Positions 36,247-45,320 of a stretch of DNA of 55,490 nucleotides are shown piece after piece; position 1 is the stretch's first letter, and the number at the start of each line of letters is the position of its first letter. A program made the position numbers and the translations under genes. This stretch comes from Vibrio mexicanus (lineage in GTDB: Bacteria; Pseudomonadota; Gammaproteobacteria; Enterobacterales; Vibrionaceae). The notes below the pieces were generated by a model, which saw only the letters and a program-made list of their open reading frames with translations, did no database searches and had not been told where the DNA came from. The stretch covers positions 1 to 55,490 of the forward strand of contig NZ_JYJP01000086.1 in NCBI RefSeq assembly GCF_001012815.1, given 5' to 3'.

Positions 36247-38228
36247 TCAACCCTCAACCGATGTTCGGTAATCACGTAAAGCCTTCTGTACCGCAATCGC
36301 GCCTTTAGCTGGTGCAAATTTTTGATGACTTTTATCAATTGAGTCTGTAGCCATCTTATCTAGCAAGTCTTTTACTTCACTGAACTTTTTCGGCGCATTG
36401 TGTTCAAGGTCCACTAGAGACGCATTGAGCTTGCTCGCATCGAAGATCGATTTTTCAGTCACAGTACTAAATAGAATAAACTCGCTTCGTGCTACTTTCA
36501 GGTCACGCACTTTCTGCTTTAGCTCGGGCGTCTCACCGAAGTAGCCCATTGCAATGGTTACATTGTCAATTGCTCTCGAGTAATAATGTCGATTCACGTC
36601 CTCGTCAATCACTTTACCCAAAGCTTGACTTAACTGTTGAGGAAGCGCCTGGCTGTACAAATATTGATTCGCCGTCGCTTGATGCCAAGATGCTTTGATA
36701 TAATCTGCCACTTGAGCACCATGGCCCTTCAGTATCAGCTCCATCAACTGATCTTCGGTATAGCCTACCGATCGAGAAATTTGTTCAGTGTCCGCATTTA
36801 AACGATTGAGTTGCGACATGACGGATATTAGAAGTTCATCAGTCTTTGGAAACAAAGCACCGTCACTCGCTAGCGCCGTTCTAAGTGAGACAACATCTTG
36901 ACGTATGGCCTGTATAGAGGCTGGTATTTCAGACGCATAGATCTGCTTCTCTGCAATCGATTCGCGCCAAGAGTTATAAGTCTTTTCAAGGCTATGCTGC
37001 TGAACCTGATATGCCTCGTTATAGGGAGCCATTGACACAAGATCTTTTGACATTTCAGTCAGTGCTGTTTCTATTTCCCAAGGCGGCTGTGCTAAAAATG
37101 AAGCGGCTTGTGCTGGCTTTATAGAGCTAACAAAACTGTTCGCCGGATTATTCTCACGTACAATAGACTTCCATTCTGGTTGATTGGATTGATATACATA
37201 CGAACCCGTCACTACACACAACGCCGCGACTAGGGAGGCTTCTAAATATCGCATCCGCACGAACCGAAAACCGTCTAAACGACTTTTTGGCCGAAGCACC
37301 AAGTCAGCATTTCGAAGGTTATTGAAGATAGGCGCGCATGCCTCATTATCAAGTGCTTGAGCATCAATTTGAGCAAGCTGCTGTGCAAACGTAAATGCGC
37401 TATAACCGTGCCCACGTGGATTTCTGATAACTTTGCGAAGGATGCGAGCAACATGTTTTGGTATGACTTTAGGGTATCGCCTAGCCTTGAGCTGCTTTAA
37501 CCATCCGTCTCCAAATACAGCGCCAAGGAATAAATGCCCAGCTAACAAGGCTAGTGAGTAAACATCATCTTCTGGGCATGCGACACCAGAGTCTAAATAA
37601 TCCGGTGAAGCATATTTAATACTTGCTTCAGAGTAAGGTTGCTTTTCACCAATATAACGGGACGCCCCAAAATCGATAAGCTTAACGTTATCTCCTTCGG
37701 CAATTATGATATTGGCAGGTTTAATATCAAGATGAGTTACGCCCCTAGTGTGCATATATTCTAGGCCGCCCGCTAATTGGTATATTAGCCAAGCGATATG
37801 ATCATGCCTAAAACCTTTCTTAGAATGGCGGGCCATCTTCTCGGCTAGGCTTTCTCCCTGAATCCACTCATACATTAGATAAGGGCGATCAAACTCAGAG
37901 CCAATTTTTATGAACTCGGCAACGCTCGGGTGCTGAGACACCTCTAACCGACTAGCTCGTTAATTAGAATGGTTTTACTATGTTCAGGAGCACCTTCGTT
38001 CAGTACTTTGCAACAAATCTGTTTTGTAGGATCATCTTTCTTAGCGAGGTGATATAGCGTCGTATCACCGCTTTGAGAAGGAATTGTGTCGAGAACATCA
38101 AACTGAGAAAAAAGAACGTACTCTAGCTTTGTCTTACTATGACTAGAAACTTTTTTTTCTCGTTTTTTAATGGCCTTAACGACTAGTTGGTTAATATAGC
38201 TAGTCGACGCTTGCGAATTATCTGACAC
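36247..38228 (-). CDS. T6SS-associated Ser/Thr protein kinase, broken by a frameshift
   Basis: The two frames (37944-38228 and 36247-37941) make one Hanks-type kinase of about 660 residues. The N-terminal frame holds the first beta-strands of the kinase fold; the second has the catalytic loop HLDIKPANI and the DFG motif LIDFGAS, followed by a membrane helix (SLVAALCVVTGSYVY) and a helical, probably periplasmic C-terminal part. At 37950, adding one base (CTAGTCGG to CTAGTCCGG) joins ILINELV to RLEVSQHPSVAEF. By position it matches the kinase of V. parahaemolyticus T6SS1. It may phosphorylate the FHA protein TagH and so trigger secretion, as PpkA does in Pseudomonas. No PppA-type phosphatase gene is seen in the window. 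Confidence 0.88.
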
Positions 38229-38444
38229 TATCTACTCTTTACCGATTTACTGAAGTAAGCGGCATATTAATAAGGCCAGATATCTATTTTCAATGCTGGA
38301 AAATAAAACAAACACTATCGCTATAAATTTAGTTATAACAACTAACTCGTATAAATAAATAGTATTCGCTTTGTCGGTATTATTCGTGTCTAATCTTTAC
38401 ATATTAATGTGATCTTCAGTCGCAACTTAATCAGATACGTTTCA
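38229..38444. promoter_or_regulatory. A+T-rich gap upstream of the kinase-tssA operon
   Basis: This 216-base A+T-rich stretch separates the thiolase-fold gene from the kinase gene, both read leftward. It is much longer than the other gaps in this series and likely carries a promoter for kinase-tssA-tssBCEFG. I could not assign -10/-35 or sigma54 elements. Confidence 0.4.
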
Positions 38445-39383
38445 TCAATATTCAATAAATAATAACCCTCTGTGAAAACCTTGGTCGAACATCATCAACG
38501 TTGTTCCCTCTTTATCACTGTCTTGACTGGCAAAAACACACATGAGCGCCAATGATGAACATTTACCCATAGTGCCCCAAAGTTTATCAATCGCTAATGG
38601 TTGCTGTGGAGCGGCAAACTTTTCAGCCCTTGCTCCAAGTGCAAAACTGTAGTCTTCAGTATGCGAGCGTGAATTTGTTTTGTTGGTATAAATCCGCCCC
38701 AAGTGAGCCATGTTTCTCGACGCATTTCTCACCAAGCTCATCAACGCTTGACGAGAGGATCCCGAGTAATCAACACTAAAATAGTTGAATTTCGCCTCGT
38801 GGTTTAGTTTCAAAGTCTCGACTAAATTTCGCCGAGCGAGAATAACACCGGCTCCACCTTCACTCGGAACCACGCCCCAAGGGACACCAGAGGTTAGAAC
38901 CTCACCTGCTTCAAGGAGCCCCAAACGCGCTTCAAACAGCGAGTCTAACCCGACGACAAGCACTGCATCATGTCTATCTAAACTCTTGATAGCTTGCTCG
39001 ACCAATGCGGGCCCAGAGTCACAATGAATAACCTCATAGTGAGAAATTAAGTTTGAATTACCTGAGGTGGCAAACTTTTCATTAAACTCATTCTCCTTCA
39101 CCGATTGGGGTAGCGTAATTAGCATCGGTATTGGTTTTAGGCTAGGTGGAATTTGTTGCAATAAAGAGTCAAGTAGCAAATTCGTCACTTCAACCCATTT
39201 TTCTTCTAGCGAATCAGCTTTTATAAAATCAATCGAAGCGCAAGCATACTTCTTGTCAGTCGTTGGACAAGTCTGACTAGCGAAGCGCGATAGTTCAGCC
39301 TTAGCGACAGACATTGATATCGAAGAGTTCATACCTGAAGGAGTGACTAACTCTGAAGCAATAATAAACTTTTCTAAAGACAC
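38445..39383 (-). CDS. Thiolase-fold (beta-ketoacyl synthase-like) protein, probably non-catalytic
   Basis: The 312-residue product resembles a shortened ketoacyl synthase: HCDSGPALVEQAIKSL followed by VVGLDSLFEARL, then PSEGGAGVILAR and a late GTMGKCSSLALM segment in the places where synthases have the Cys nucleophile, the VVGG strand, EGAGVLVLE and GHTLGAAG. The Cys position seems kept, but both catalytic histidines (HGTGT and GHTxG) appear lost. I infer a structural or chaperone-like role with the neighbouring DUF2169 protein in effector or spike loading. It starts with GTG, overlaps the DUF2169 stop by ten bases and has GAGAGAGG upstream. Confidence 0.65.
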   Translation of the reverse strand: MSLEKFIIASELVTPSGMNSSISMSVAKAELSRFASQTCPTTDKKYACASIDFIKADSLEEKWVEVTNLLLDSLLQQIPPSLKPIPMLITLPQSVKENEFNEKFATSGNSNLISHYEVIHCDSGPALVEQAIKSLDRHDAVLVVGLDSLFEARLGLLEAGEVLTSGVPWGVVPSEGGAGVILARRNLVETLKLNHEAKFNYFSVDYSGSSRQALMSLVRNASRNMAHLGRIYTNKTNSRSHTEDYSFALGARAEKFAAPQQPLAIDKLWGTMGKCSSLALMCVFASQDSDKEGTTLMMFDQGFHRGLLFIEY

Positions 39384-40360
39384 GCTGCCTCTCTCTCTAC
39401 GATTTTAGTGTTAGCTAACAGGTGTTCCTTACCCTTACATACAACAGAGCCTGTATAGGTCAATGTGATAACCGCTTCGTCTGCATCAATAAATACCGTA
39501 TGTAGAGGCATGTCTGATAAGTGGTCAACACCATCAATTTGTGCAATGGCTGAAAATGCTTGGCTTGGAATTCTAAAATCCAATACTTCGTCATGAGAAA
39601 AGCCACTGAGCATCAAACGTTCTCCGCCCAAAAGAAACCCCTTACACTGCTGGTCACTAGGCGCACATTGATAAAACCGCATGTCAAAGTCTTTAGGTAG
39701 CAATGGACGTCGATTCTCCTGCCAATCTTCATCATAAGTTCCTAAAAACTGTGTTCGCTCTTCAAAGAACGCAGGAAGCGGACCAAAACCTGCGACGCGA
39801 ACTTTATTGGTGTTCAGTTGCCAATTCTCGTCAGGATAAAAAACACTAGGAACTGGACGCTCTTGGTAACCTTTAAGCGACGTTGCTACCCCTCCTCCCG
39901 CTCGATTATAGTGCTCACCACCTAATGCATGGGAATAATCCGTTTCACGTTCAATAAACTTTTGAGACGTAGAGACTGTAATAGAACCTGCATGAGGTAC
40001 CCAGTGCCTTTGACCAACAATCTTGATCGTTTTGTCGACATGTTCATCAACTAATAAGCGACATTCCATGGTGTCTACTGGCTTTTTTGCATAACTTCTA
40101 GCCCTGCCTACGACAACCACATCAGTATTTTTCTTACAAAAGGCGAAGTCATCTTCGTATTTTAATGCAGAAATGCCAGGCTCACCCATGTACTGAGGTG
40201 CTTCAAAGATCTCGACATCGTCTAGCTTGTTCCACTTTTCGCCAGACCACTTCCACCCCTGCTTTCCCGTGATTAACCAAACAGCTTCACCTTCTAGATC
40301 TCGCGATAGTCGTCCCTTTGTCGACAGCTTTTCATGGGGTTTAACGGACCAAAGTTCCAT
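39374..40360 (-). CDS. DUF2169-family T6SS accessory protein
   Basis: The 328-residue protein fits the DUF2169 family (landmarks VVVVGRARSYAKKPVDTMECRL-like stretch at about 85-105, FGPLPAFFEERTQFLGTYDEDW and PLPKDFDMRFYQ-like LLPKDFDMRFYQCAPSDQQ). DUF2169 proteins occur in T6SS spike clusters next to VgrG and PAAR-type genes and are thought to help load spike-borne effectors. Start ATG 40360 has AGGAGCCAGG upstream. No PAAR or DUF4150 gene is next to it in this window, which is unusual. Confidence 0.82.
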   Translation of the reverse strand: MELWSVKPHEKLSTKGRLSRDLEGEAVWLITGKQGWKWSGEKWNKLDDVEIFEAPQYMGEPGISALKYEDDFAFCKKNTDVVVVGRARSYAKKPVDTMECRLLVDEHVDKTIKIVGQRHWVPHAGSITVSTSQKFIERETDYSHALGGEHYNRAGGGVATSLKGYQERPVPSVFYPDENWQLNTNKVRVAGFGPLPAFFEERTQFLGTYDEDWQENRRPLLPKDFDMRFYQCAPSDQQCKGFLLGGERLMLSGFSHDEVLDFRIPSQAFSAIAQIDGVDHLSDMPLHTVFIDADEAVITLTYTGSVVCKGKEHLLANTKIVEREAACL

Positions 40361-41671
40361 CCTGGCTCCTCATATTAAATCTCTCTCCAATACCCTTGGT
40401 CAGTTCAAGCGCTGATAAAATCTCCTCTTGACTGCTCAATGGTAAATAAGGCTCCAAGGCACATAGATGCACCCCAGTAAACAAATCTGTCGCCACAACC
40501 ACTCTCTCGTTCTAAATCCAATATGTTCAGACCTCATCGCTTCTATAGTACTGGAAAAATTCATCGCATCTCCCATTCGTAACTGACCACTAAAGAGATG
40601 TCCGCCTTGCTCGATCCAGTCTTCTATTTTCAAACACACTTCATCAAAATCGTAATCAATATCTAGTTGAGAAGGTCGACAGGGCAATTTATCGCCATAG
40701 ATAACATAGAGTGCCTCTAGCCAAATTTCTGGTTCACTAAGCTGTTGAAGATGCTCTAGGACTAGGGAACACCAATCAAACCTTGCTCCAATCACTAAGT
40801 GCATGGGCGCACCTTGCGAGTCAAGGTCAAAATGTTCAAGCTCTCTAAAGTCAAGCATTCTCGCGTAAAGCCCTTGCTCCTCGGTAAGATAAGAAATCTC
40901 AAAGTTTCTGCGCATCCACGCTCGTTTTTCCTGCTTTGCTAACAGTAACTCGAATAAATTGTCACTTAAGCTATTCTCTTCCAACCACTCTGTGCTTTCA
41001 GAAACCCCATTGAGTGATAAAAATGCATGCCCTTGCTTCTCCGGCATTTTTTGAGTTCTAACCCAATGTTTAACCAAGGATTGACTGAGGCCTTGGCGAG
41101 ACGCAAGATACATGCAACCTTTTGTTTGTAAGCCGTCTCCACCTTCAATCCACTTAGCCAGCAATATGTTTATTAAAGGGCCAGGCACTTGAGCAAAAAT
41201 AAAAGTCACGTAATGAGTTGGTAATTGGTTTGCTACTTGAAAAAGAAAAAGGTGGATTAACCTATCGCGCTCAGTTTCAATGCGTTTGCCACTAAAAAGG
41301 AGATTTTGAGCGTCTAGAACGAACCACAACAGAACGTCCGGTGCTGAAGACTCTAACTCCCAAATCAAACCGGGCTGATAGTCATAGAAAGCGCGCAAAG
41401 CCTTAAACTGGGAAGTTAGCTTATCAGCAGATAATTGAAGAACGGGGCTCTTTGAACTTGGGTACCCTTGTTGATGATGGATAAACGACTGCTTCACAAA
41501 AAACGTTATGTTCTCCGCAGCTAATTCAATTTTACTCCGACAGAAATGTAAAATTTCTTCTGGGCAACCATCCAGTTCTAGCTGTTCTTGATGAATAAGT
41601 TGCTGAGCTAACTCTATATCCTCTGACGAGAGAGATTCATCAAGCTGCATTAGCTCAATTCGTTGCTGCAT
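40341..41671 (-). CDS. T6SS-associated helical repeat protein (TIGR02270-like), probable frameshift near its end
   Basis: The printed frame (40436-41671) codes 411 residues, mostly helical, with landmarks LALxxW-poor repeats such as VKHWVRTQKMPEKQGHAFLS and MARSEHIGF-like MRSEHIGFRTREWLW; this recalls the TIGR02270 family of HEAT-like proteins found beside VgrG, but I am not certain. After GRTREWLWRQICLLG the frame soon stops. Adding one G to the run at 40472-40475 instead gives VHLCALEPYLPLSS and about 30 further residues, ending at 40341 and overlapping the DUF2169 start by about 20 bases, which would also remove an otherwise unexplained 75-base gap. GAGGG precedes the ATG. Confidence 0.6.
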
Positions 41672-41686
41672 ATAGACCCTCTTGTA

Positions 41687-42178
41687 TTAGTTTAGAGCGA
41701 CAGTTGCACCTAGAATTCTCAATCCTTTGGATGCATTGACATCAATGGCTTTGGCTCGATAGAGCAATCGACCTGACTGTTTAGAATAAGATTGAAGCGC
41801 TTCTCGACTTTTGACGGTTAGAAGGTCTTGTGCTTCAAGTAATACTCGGCTTGCCTGCAAGCAAAGCTGACTTTTTTCGCTAGCCACAAAGAAAATTTGT
41901 TCAACGATTGGTAGCGTCAAGTCTCCGTTATGAAATTTGATATGGCAACCAAAACGGCCCTTAGCGGCGTGTTGAAGTTCATGTCGCAAATAACGGTGTT
42001 GGAGCTTTGCAGGTATAGGGTGACGGAACGGGTTCCCTTTAAAGTCTACTTTTATTAAGTCAAACTCTTCGCACAAACCTTGAACATTACCAAAACAAGA
42101 AAAGCAAGCTGGTTTATCAGCTTGCGTTGTGGATAAGGCTTTCTCTATAACTAGAGTGCGGGTCTCTAAAGGCTCCAT
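41687..42178 (-). CDS. T6SS-associated protein, DUF3540-like
   Basis: A 163-residue protein directly after vgrG; its ATG overlaps the vgrG stop as TAATG. The N-terminal part has a short cysteine pair (ACFSCFG), the C-terminal part ends with LRILGATVALN, similar in style to the end of VgrG. Size and place fit the DUF3540 family of T6SS spike clusters, but I did not recognise a diagnostic motif, so the family call is tentative. A role as adaptor for the VgrG spike is inferred from position. Confidence 0.55.
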   Translation of the reverse strand: MEPLETRTLVIEKALSTTQADKPACFSCFGNVQGLCEEFDLIKVDFKGNPFRHPIPAKLQHRYLRHELQHAAKGRFGCHIKFHNGDLTLPIVEQIFFVASEKSQLCLQASRVLLEAQDLLTVKSREALQSYSKQSGRLLYRAKAIDVNASKGLRILGATVALN

Positions 42179-44255
42179 TAATTAATCGCTACGTTGCCGC
42201 CCTTAACAATGACTTTCGCGCTGCCTTCGATGGTAATTGCGTTACCCGTAAGTTTGATCGAACCATCTTTGTTCATAACAAGCGAAGATCCACCTGTTTT
42301 TAGAACAATCTTGTCGCCGCTAATTACTTCTGTCGCCTGTTCAGTGCTGTAGTTCGTATTGCCACCAACAGACACTGTAAGATCCTTGCCGATAGACGTT
42401 GTATCATTTTTTCCAATATCAACACTTCGTGATTCTCCGACCTTTAAGGTGCTGTTGTCGCCAACATCAAGAGTATCGTTTTTGCCAATTTGGGTGTTTC
42501 GATTCTCACCAATAGTTAGCTCAACGTCTTCTTTTACCGCCTGAGTTTCATTGGCGTTATATGTCACCGTGACGTCTTGCTCTACCGTTTCGGTAAATGT
42601 GCTGTTAACTTGAGTTGTTTTATGCCCATCGATGGTTTCAGAGTGATCTCCGTGCACTTCGTTTGTTTGATGTCGGGCTACCTTTAAAAATTCATCATTG
42701 CCAATATCTCGATAACGGTTATTTAAAACCTTTGTCGACATATCTTTTTGAGCATGAATATAGATTTCTTCTTCATCTGACTCATCCTCAAAACTCAACT
42801 CGTTGTATCCCGTACCCTTGTGAGTTTGCGTACGGAAAGTTGTGCGTGTTTTATTCTCTGGCAAAGAATAGGGAGGGAAATGTAAGCCGTTATAAACAGC
42901 CCCGGTAACCAAAGGTCTATCGGGATCGCCTTCTAAGAAAGTGACGACGACTTCATGCCCAATTCTTGGTAGATAAACCGCTCCCCAAGTTGGTGCGGCC
43001 ATTGATTGACTCACGCGAATCCAACAGCTTGCATGCTCGTCAAAGCCTCCATACCGGTCCCAATGGAACTGAACCTTAATGCGCCCCATGGGATCGGTGT
43101 AAATTTCTTCGCCTGCTGGACCAACGACAACAGCAGTTTGCGGGCCATCAACAACAGGAGCTGGATACTTAGGCGCTCGGAAATCAACGTTTCGAGGTAT
43201 ACAAACAAACTGGTTGTGGTAGGTCGTCGGCATACCATTAGTTTCGTCCTCATGAACTTGAGGATCATGACCCGAATGGCTGACAGACAATAGCAGATAA
43301 TCTCTGTTCAATGAGCCTCTCGGATGCTCACTCAAATCAAAACTGTGCCCAGGTATTAAACGCATGATATCGCCAGCTGCTTCTACCTGCTCACGCTCGA
43401 CCAAATGATCTGACATCCATTCAGTGGCTCGCGTTCTACCAAATTCTGGGTCGGTATATCGCCCTGGGTAATCAAACACTTTCAGATCTTGGTCTCGATC
43501 ACCACCACTCTCCATCTCTTGAGGGGTTTTAGGATGATCATAGTTGTAATCGGTGTGGGTGACGTGACCTGTTCGAACCCGATTACAAAGCTCTAGATTT
43601 GACACGTGTTCGCGGTCAGGAACACCACCAGCATCTGAATGAAAGACTAGGGCCCCATATATGAAGAGTTCAAAGGGGTAGAAAGCAGCTCTGGGATGGC
43701 ATCATTGCTATCAACAATAACCATTGTATGCGCTTCAATACCGTGTTCGAAGTAATACCACATACCGTGCTCGGCTAACATGCGCTGAACAAAATGGCTA
43801 TCGGACTCTCGGTACTGCAGAACATAGTCTTTATTTTGGTAAGTACCAGATAGCTCCATACGATAGTTGGTCACCGCAGCTTCGTCGAGTACTTGGGAAA
43901 TGATATCTGGCGCCGTTTGGGCTTGAAATATGCGGCAATCTTGTCTTTGTGATAAGAACCAAAACTGAGGCACTAACGTTAATTGATAACGGGCAAATCG
44001 ACGCCCCTGACCTAAATAACGTACTTCATTGATCACACCATTGAATGTACGAGCAGGTCCTACTCCCTGCCCGAAAAGAGACAATACGCCTGGCTTTCTA
44101 ATCAAAGATTCAAAACTGATATCTGCATCAAGTGAAAGTAATGAAAGACTAATATGAAACGGCTTAGAGAGCTCTTCAGACACCTGAAAGCTCTCCACTC
44201 GAAATTCATGCTCCACACCAGTGGCTTCAAATTTAAACTCTACGTCATTAACCAT
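42178..44255 (-). CDS. vgrG: T6SS spike protein VgrG (TssI), one frameshift
   Basis: VgrG trimers form the puncturing spike (gp27/gp5-like). The first frame (43647-44255) has the gp27-like part with FRVESFQVSEELS and VLQYRESDSHFVQRMLAEHGMWYYFEH; the second (42178-43605) carries the OB-fold (GRIKVQFHWDRYGGFDEHASCWIRVSQ, GHEVVVTFLEGDPDRPLVTG) and a long beta-helix needle of repeats such as VGDNSTLKVGESRSVDIGKN. At 43650-43652 one missing base (GGGCCCTAG to GGGCCCCTAG) stops the first frame; adding it gives VFHSDAGGVPDREHVSNLE across the gap. The repaired protein has about 692 residues and ends in IVKGGNVAIN without a C-terminal effector domain, so it is a structural spike. It follows hcp. Confidence 0.95.
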
Positions 44256-44284
44256 ATCTTTTACCTGATGCTAATAATCAAAAT

Positions 44285-44307
44285 AGGGCCAGCGATAGGC
44301 TGACCCT
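44285..44307 (-). terminator. Hairpin between hcp and vgrG, possible attenuator
   Basis: On the minus strand AGGGTCAGC and GCTGGCCCT form a nine-base-pair stem (one G-U pair) with a five-base loop, followed by ATTTTGATTATT. It lies just after the hcp stop inside the hcp-vgrG operon, so most transcripts may end here, leaving Hcp in excess over VgrG. Confidence 0.65.
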
Positions 44308-44325
44308 GACAACATATTGCTACTA

Positions 44326-44844
44326 TTATGCTTCGCGAGGAGCACGCCAGTCATCGTTACCCGCAGTACCACAATTTTCGTGTGTAACTTCGATTGCACG
44401 GTAAGTGAACTTAAGCACTTCTTCAGTTACGCGGTCAGCAGTTGATGCGTCTTGGCAGTGAGCCATACGAGTTTCCATATCTACAAGCAGTGCATCAATC
44501 AGTTTGATTGTGTAGTAGTGCTCTTGCTTACCTTGTACAGATGTACGGTAGAAACGGATTTGACACTCAGGAAGCTTCTCACCAGAAACCAAAGCGTTGA
44601 ATAGCAGTGGAGAGCTGCGGTCTTGAACTTTTGTTACAACAACTGGCTTATGAACACGCTGACCAGTTGGCTGACCACTTTGTGGGTCACGTGGAATCGT
44701 TAGTACGTGATCAAGTTCTTGTACTAGGAACTCATCTAGGTGAGCTTCCTGCCAAGAGTTACCTACAGAATCCGCTGAGAATGCATCTTTAGTGATATCG
44801 CCTTGAGTTTCACCTGTAACTGACATATATGCTGGAGTTGGCAT
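44326..44844 (-). CDS. hcp: T6SS tube protein Hcp (TssD)
   Basis: Hcp hexamers stack into the tube that is pushed out by the sheath. The 172-residue product has the Hcp fold landmarks AYMSVTGETQGDITKDAF, HKPVVVTKVQDRSSPLLFNALVSGE, CQIRFYRTSVQGKQEHYYTIKL-like segment and the late conserved HENCGTAGNDDWR. GAAGGAA precedes the ATG. It is the first gene of the leftward main cluster and lies behind a sigma54-like promoter (44922-44938), opposite clpV and its sigma54 activator. Confidence 0.97.
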   Translation of the reverse strand: MPTPAYMSVTGETQGDITKDAFSADSVGNSWQEAHLDEFLVQELDHVLTIPRDPQSGQPTGQRVHKPVVVTKVQDRSSPLLFNALVSGEKLPECQIRFYRTSVQGKQEHYYTIKLIDALLVDMETRMAHCQDASTADRVTEEVLKFTYRAIEVTHENCGTAGNDDWRAPREA

Positions 44845-45320
44845 CGTAATTTCCTTCTTAATTCAATCTATAAAATCGTTTAATCACCAAATCGCTTATC
44901 ATCGCGACTTGATACCTCTAATACAATTCGCATGCCAACTTTTAAATTGCTTTAAATACAATAATTTACACTAAAATCATCAAAATCAAGTCAATTTATT
45001 AAATTAACAAATTGTTATTTTATACAAATTATTGGTTGAGATTTTAATTTATTAGATCCGAAATAAAAAGGTATTTTAACCATGAACAAAACCCTTAAAA
45101 AAGTCATATAAACTGGCAATATGTACATTTTAACTATTATAAAAATCGTTCTAGTGGCAATATTTACAACCATTAACACTGTATTGCTTAACGAAATAAC
45201 TAAAATGCCTAATTTACAATAGTAAAAATAACTCATTCAAAAAATTGTATGGCCATATTTTGTATAATTCTTGCCAACTTAGATCCTCACTAATTAGACA
45301 AAGTAGCGAAATACAAGATT
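44845..45320. promoter_or_regulatory. hcp/clpV divergent promoter region
   Basis: A 476-base A+T-rich gap between the divergent hcp and clpV genes. It holds a sigma54-like promoter for hcp (44922-44938, minus strand) and, before clpV, a TATAAT-type -10 candidate near 45263. No reading frame worth calling is present, although the A+T-rich sequence gives chance open frames. Confidence 0.5.
44922..44938 (-). promoter_or_regulatory. Sigma54-like promoter of hcp
   Basis: On the minus strand TTGGCATGCGAATTGTA matches TTGGCA-C-R-N4-TTGC-W at 15 of the positions, with GG at -24 exactly ten bases from G(T) at -12; the -12 element has GT instead of GC. The predicted start point is about 65-70 bases before the hcp start codon. 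The adjacent sigma54 activator gene at 47986-49641 makes it functional by inference, as for VasH control of hcp in V. cholerae. Confidence 0.6.

Noticed and set aside
45015..45236. A 73-codon minus-strand frame between hcp and clpV
   Set aside because: Very A+T-rich, hydrophobic by composition and without ribosome site; a chance frame in a promoter region.
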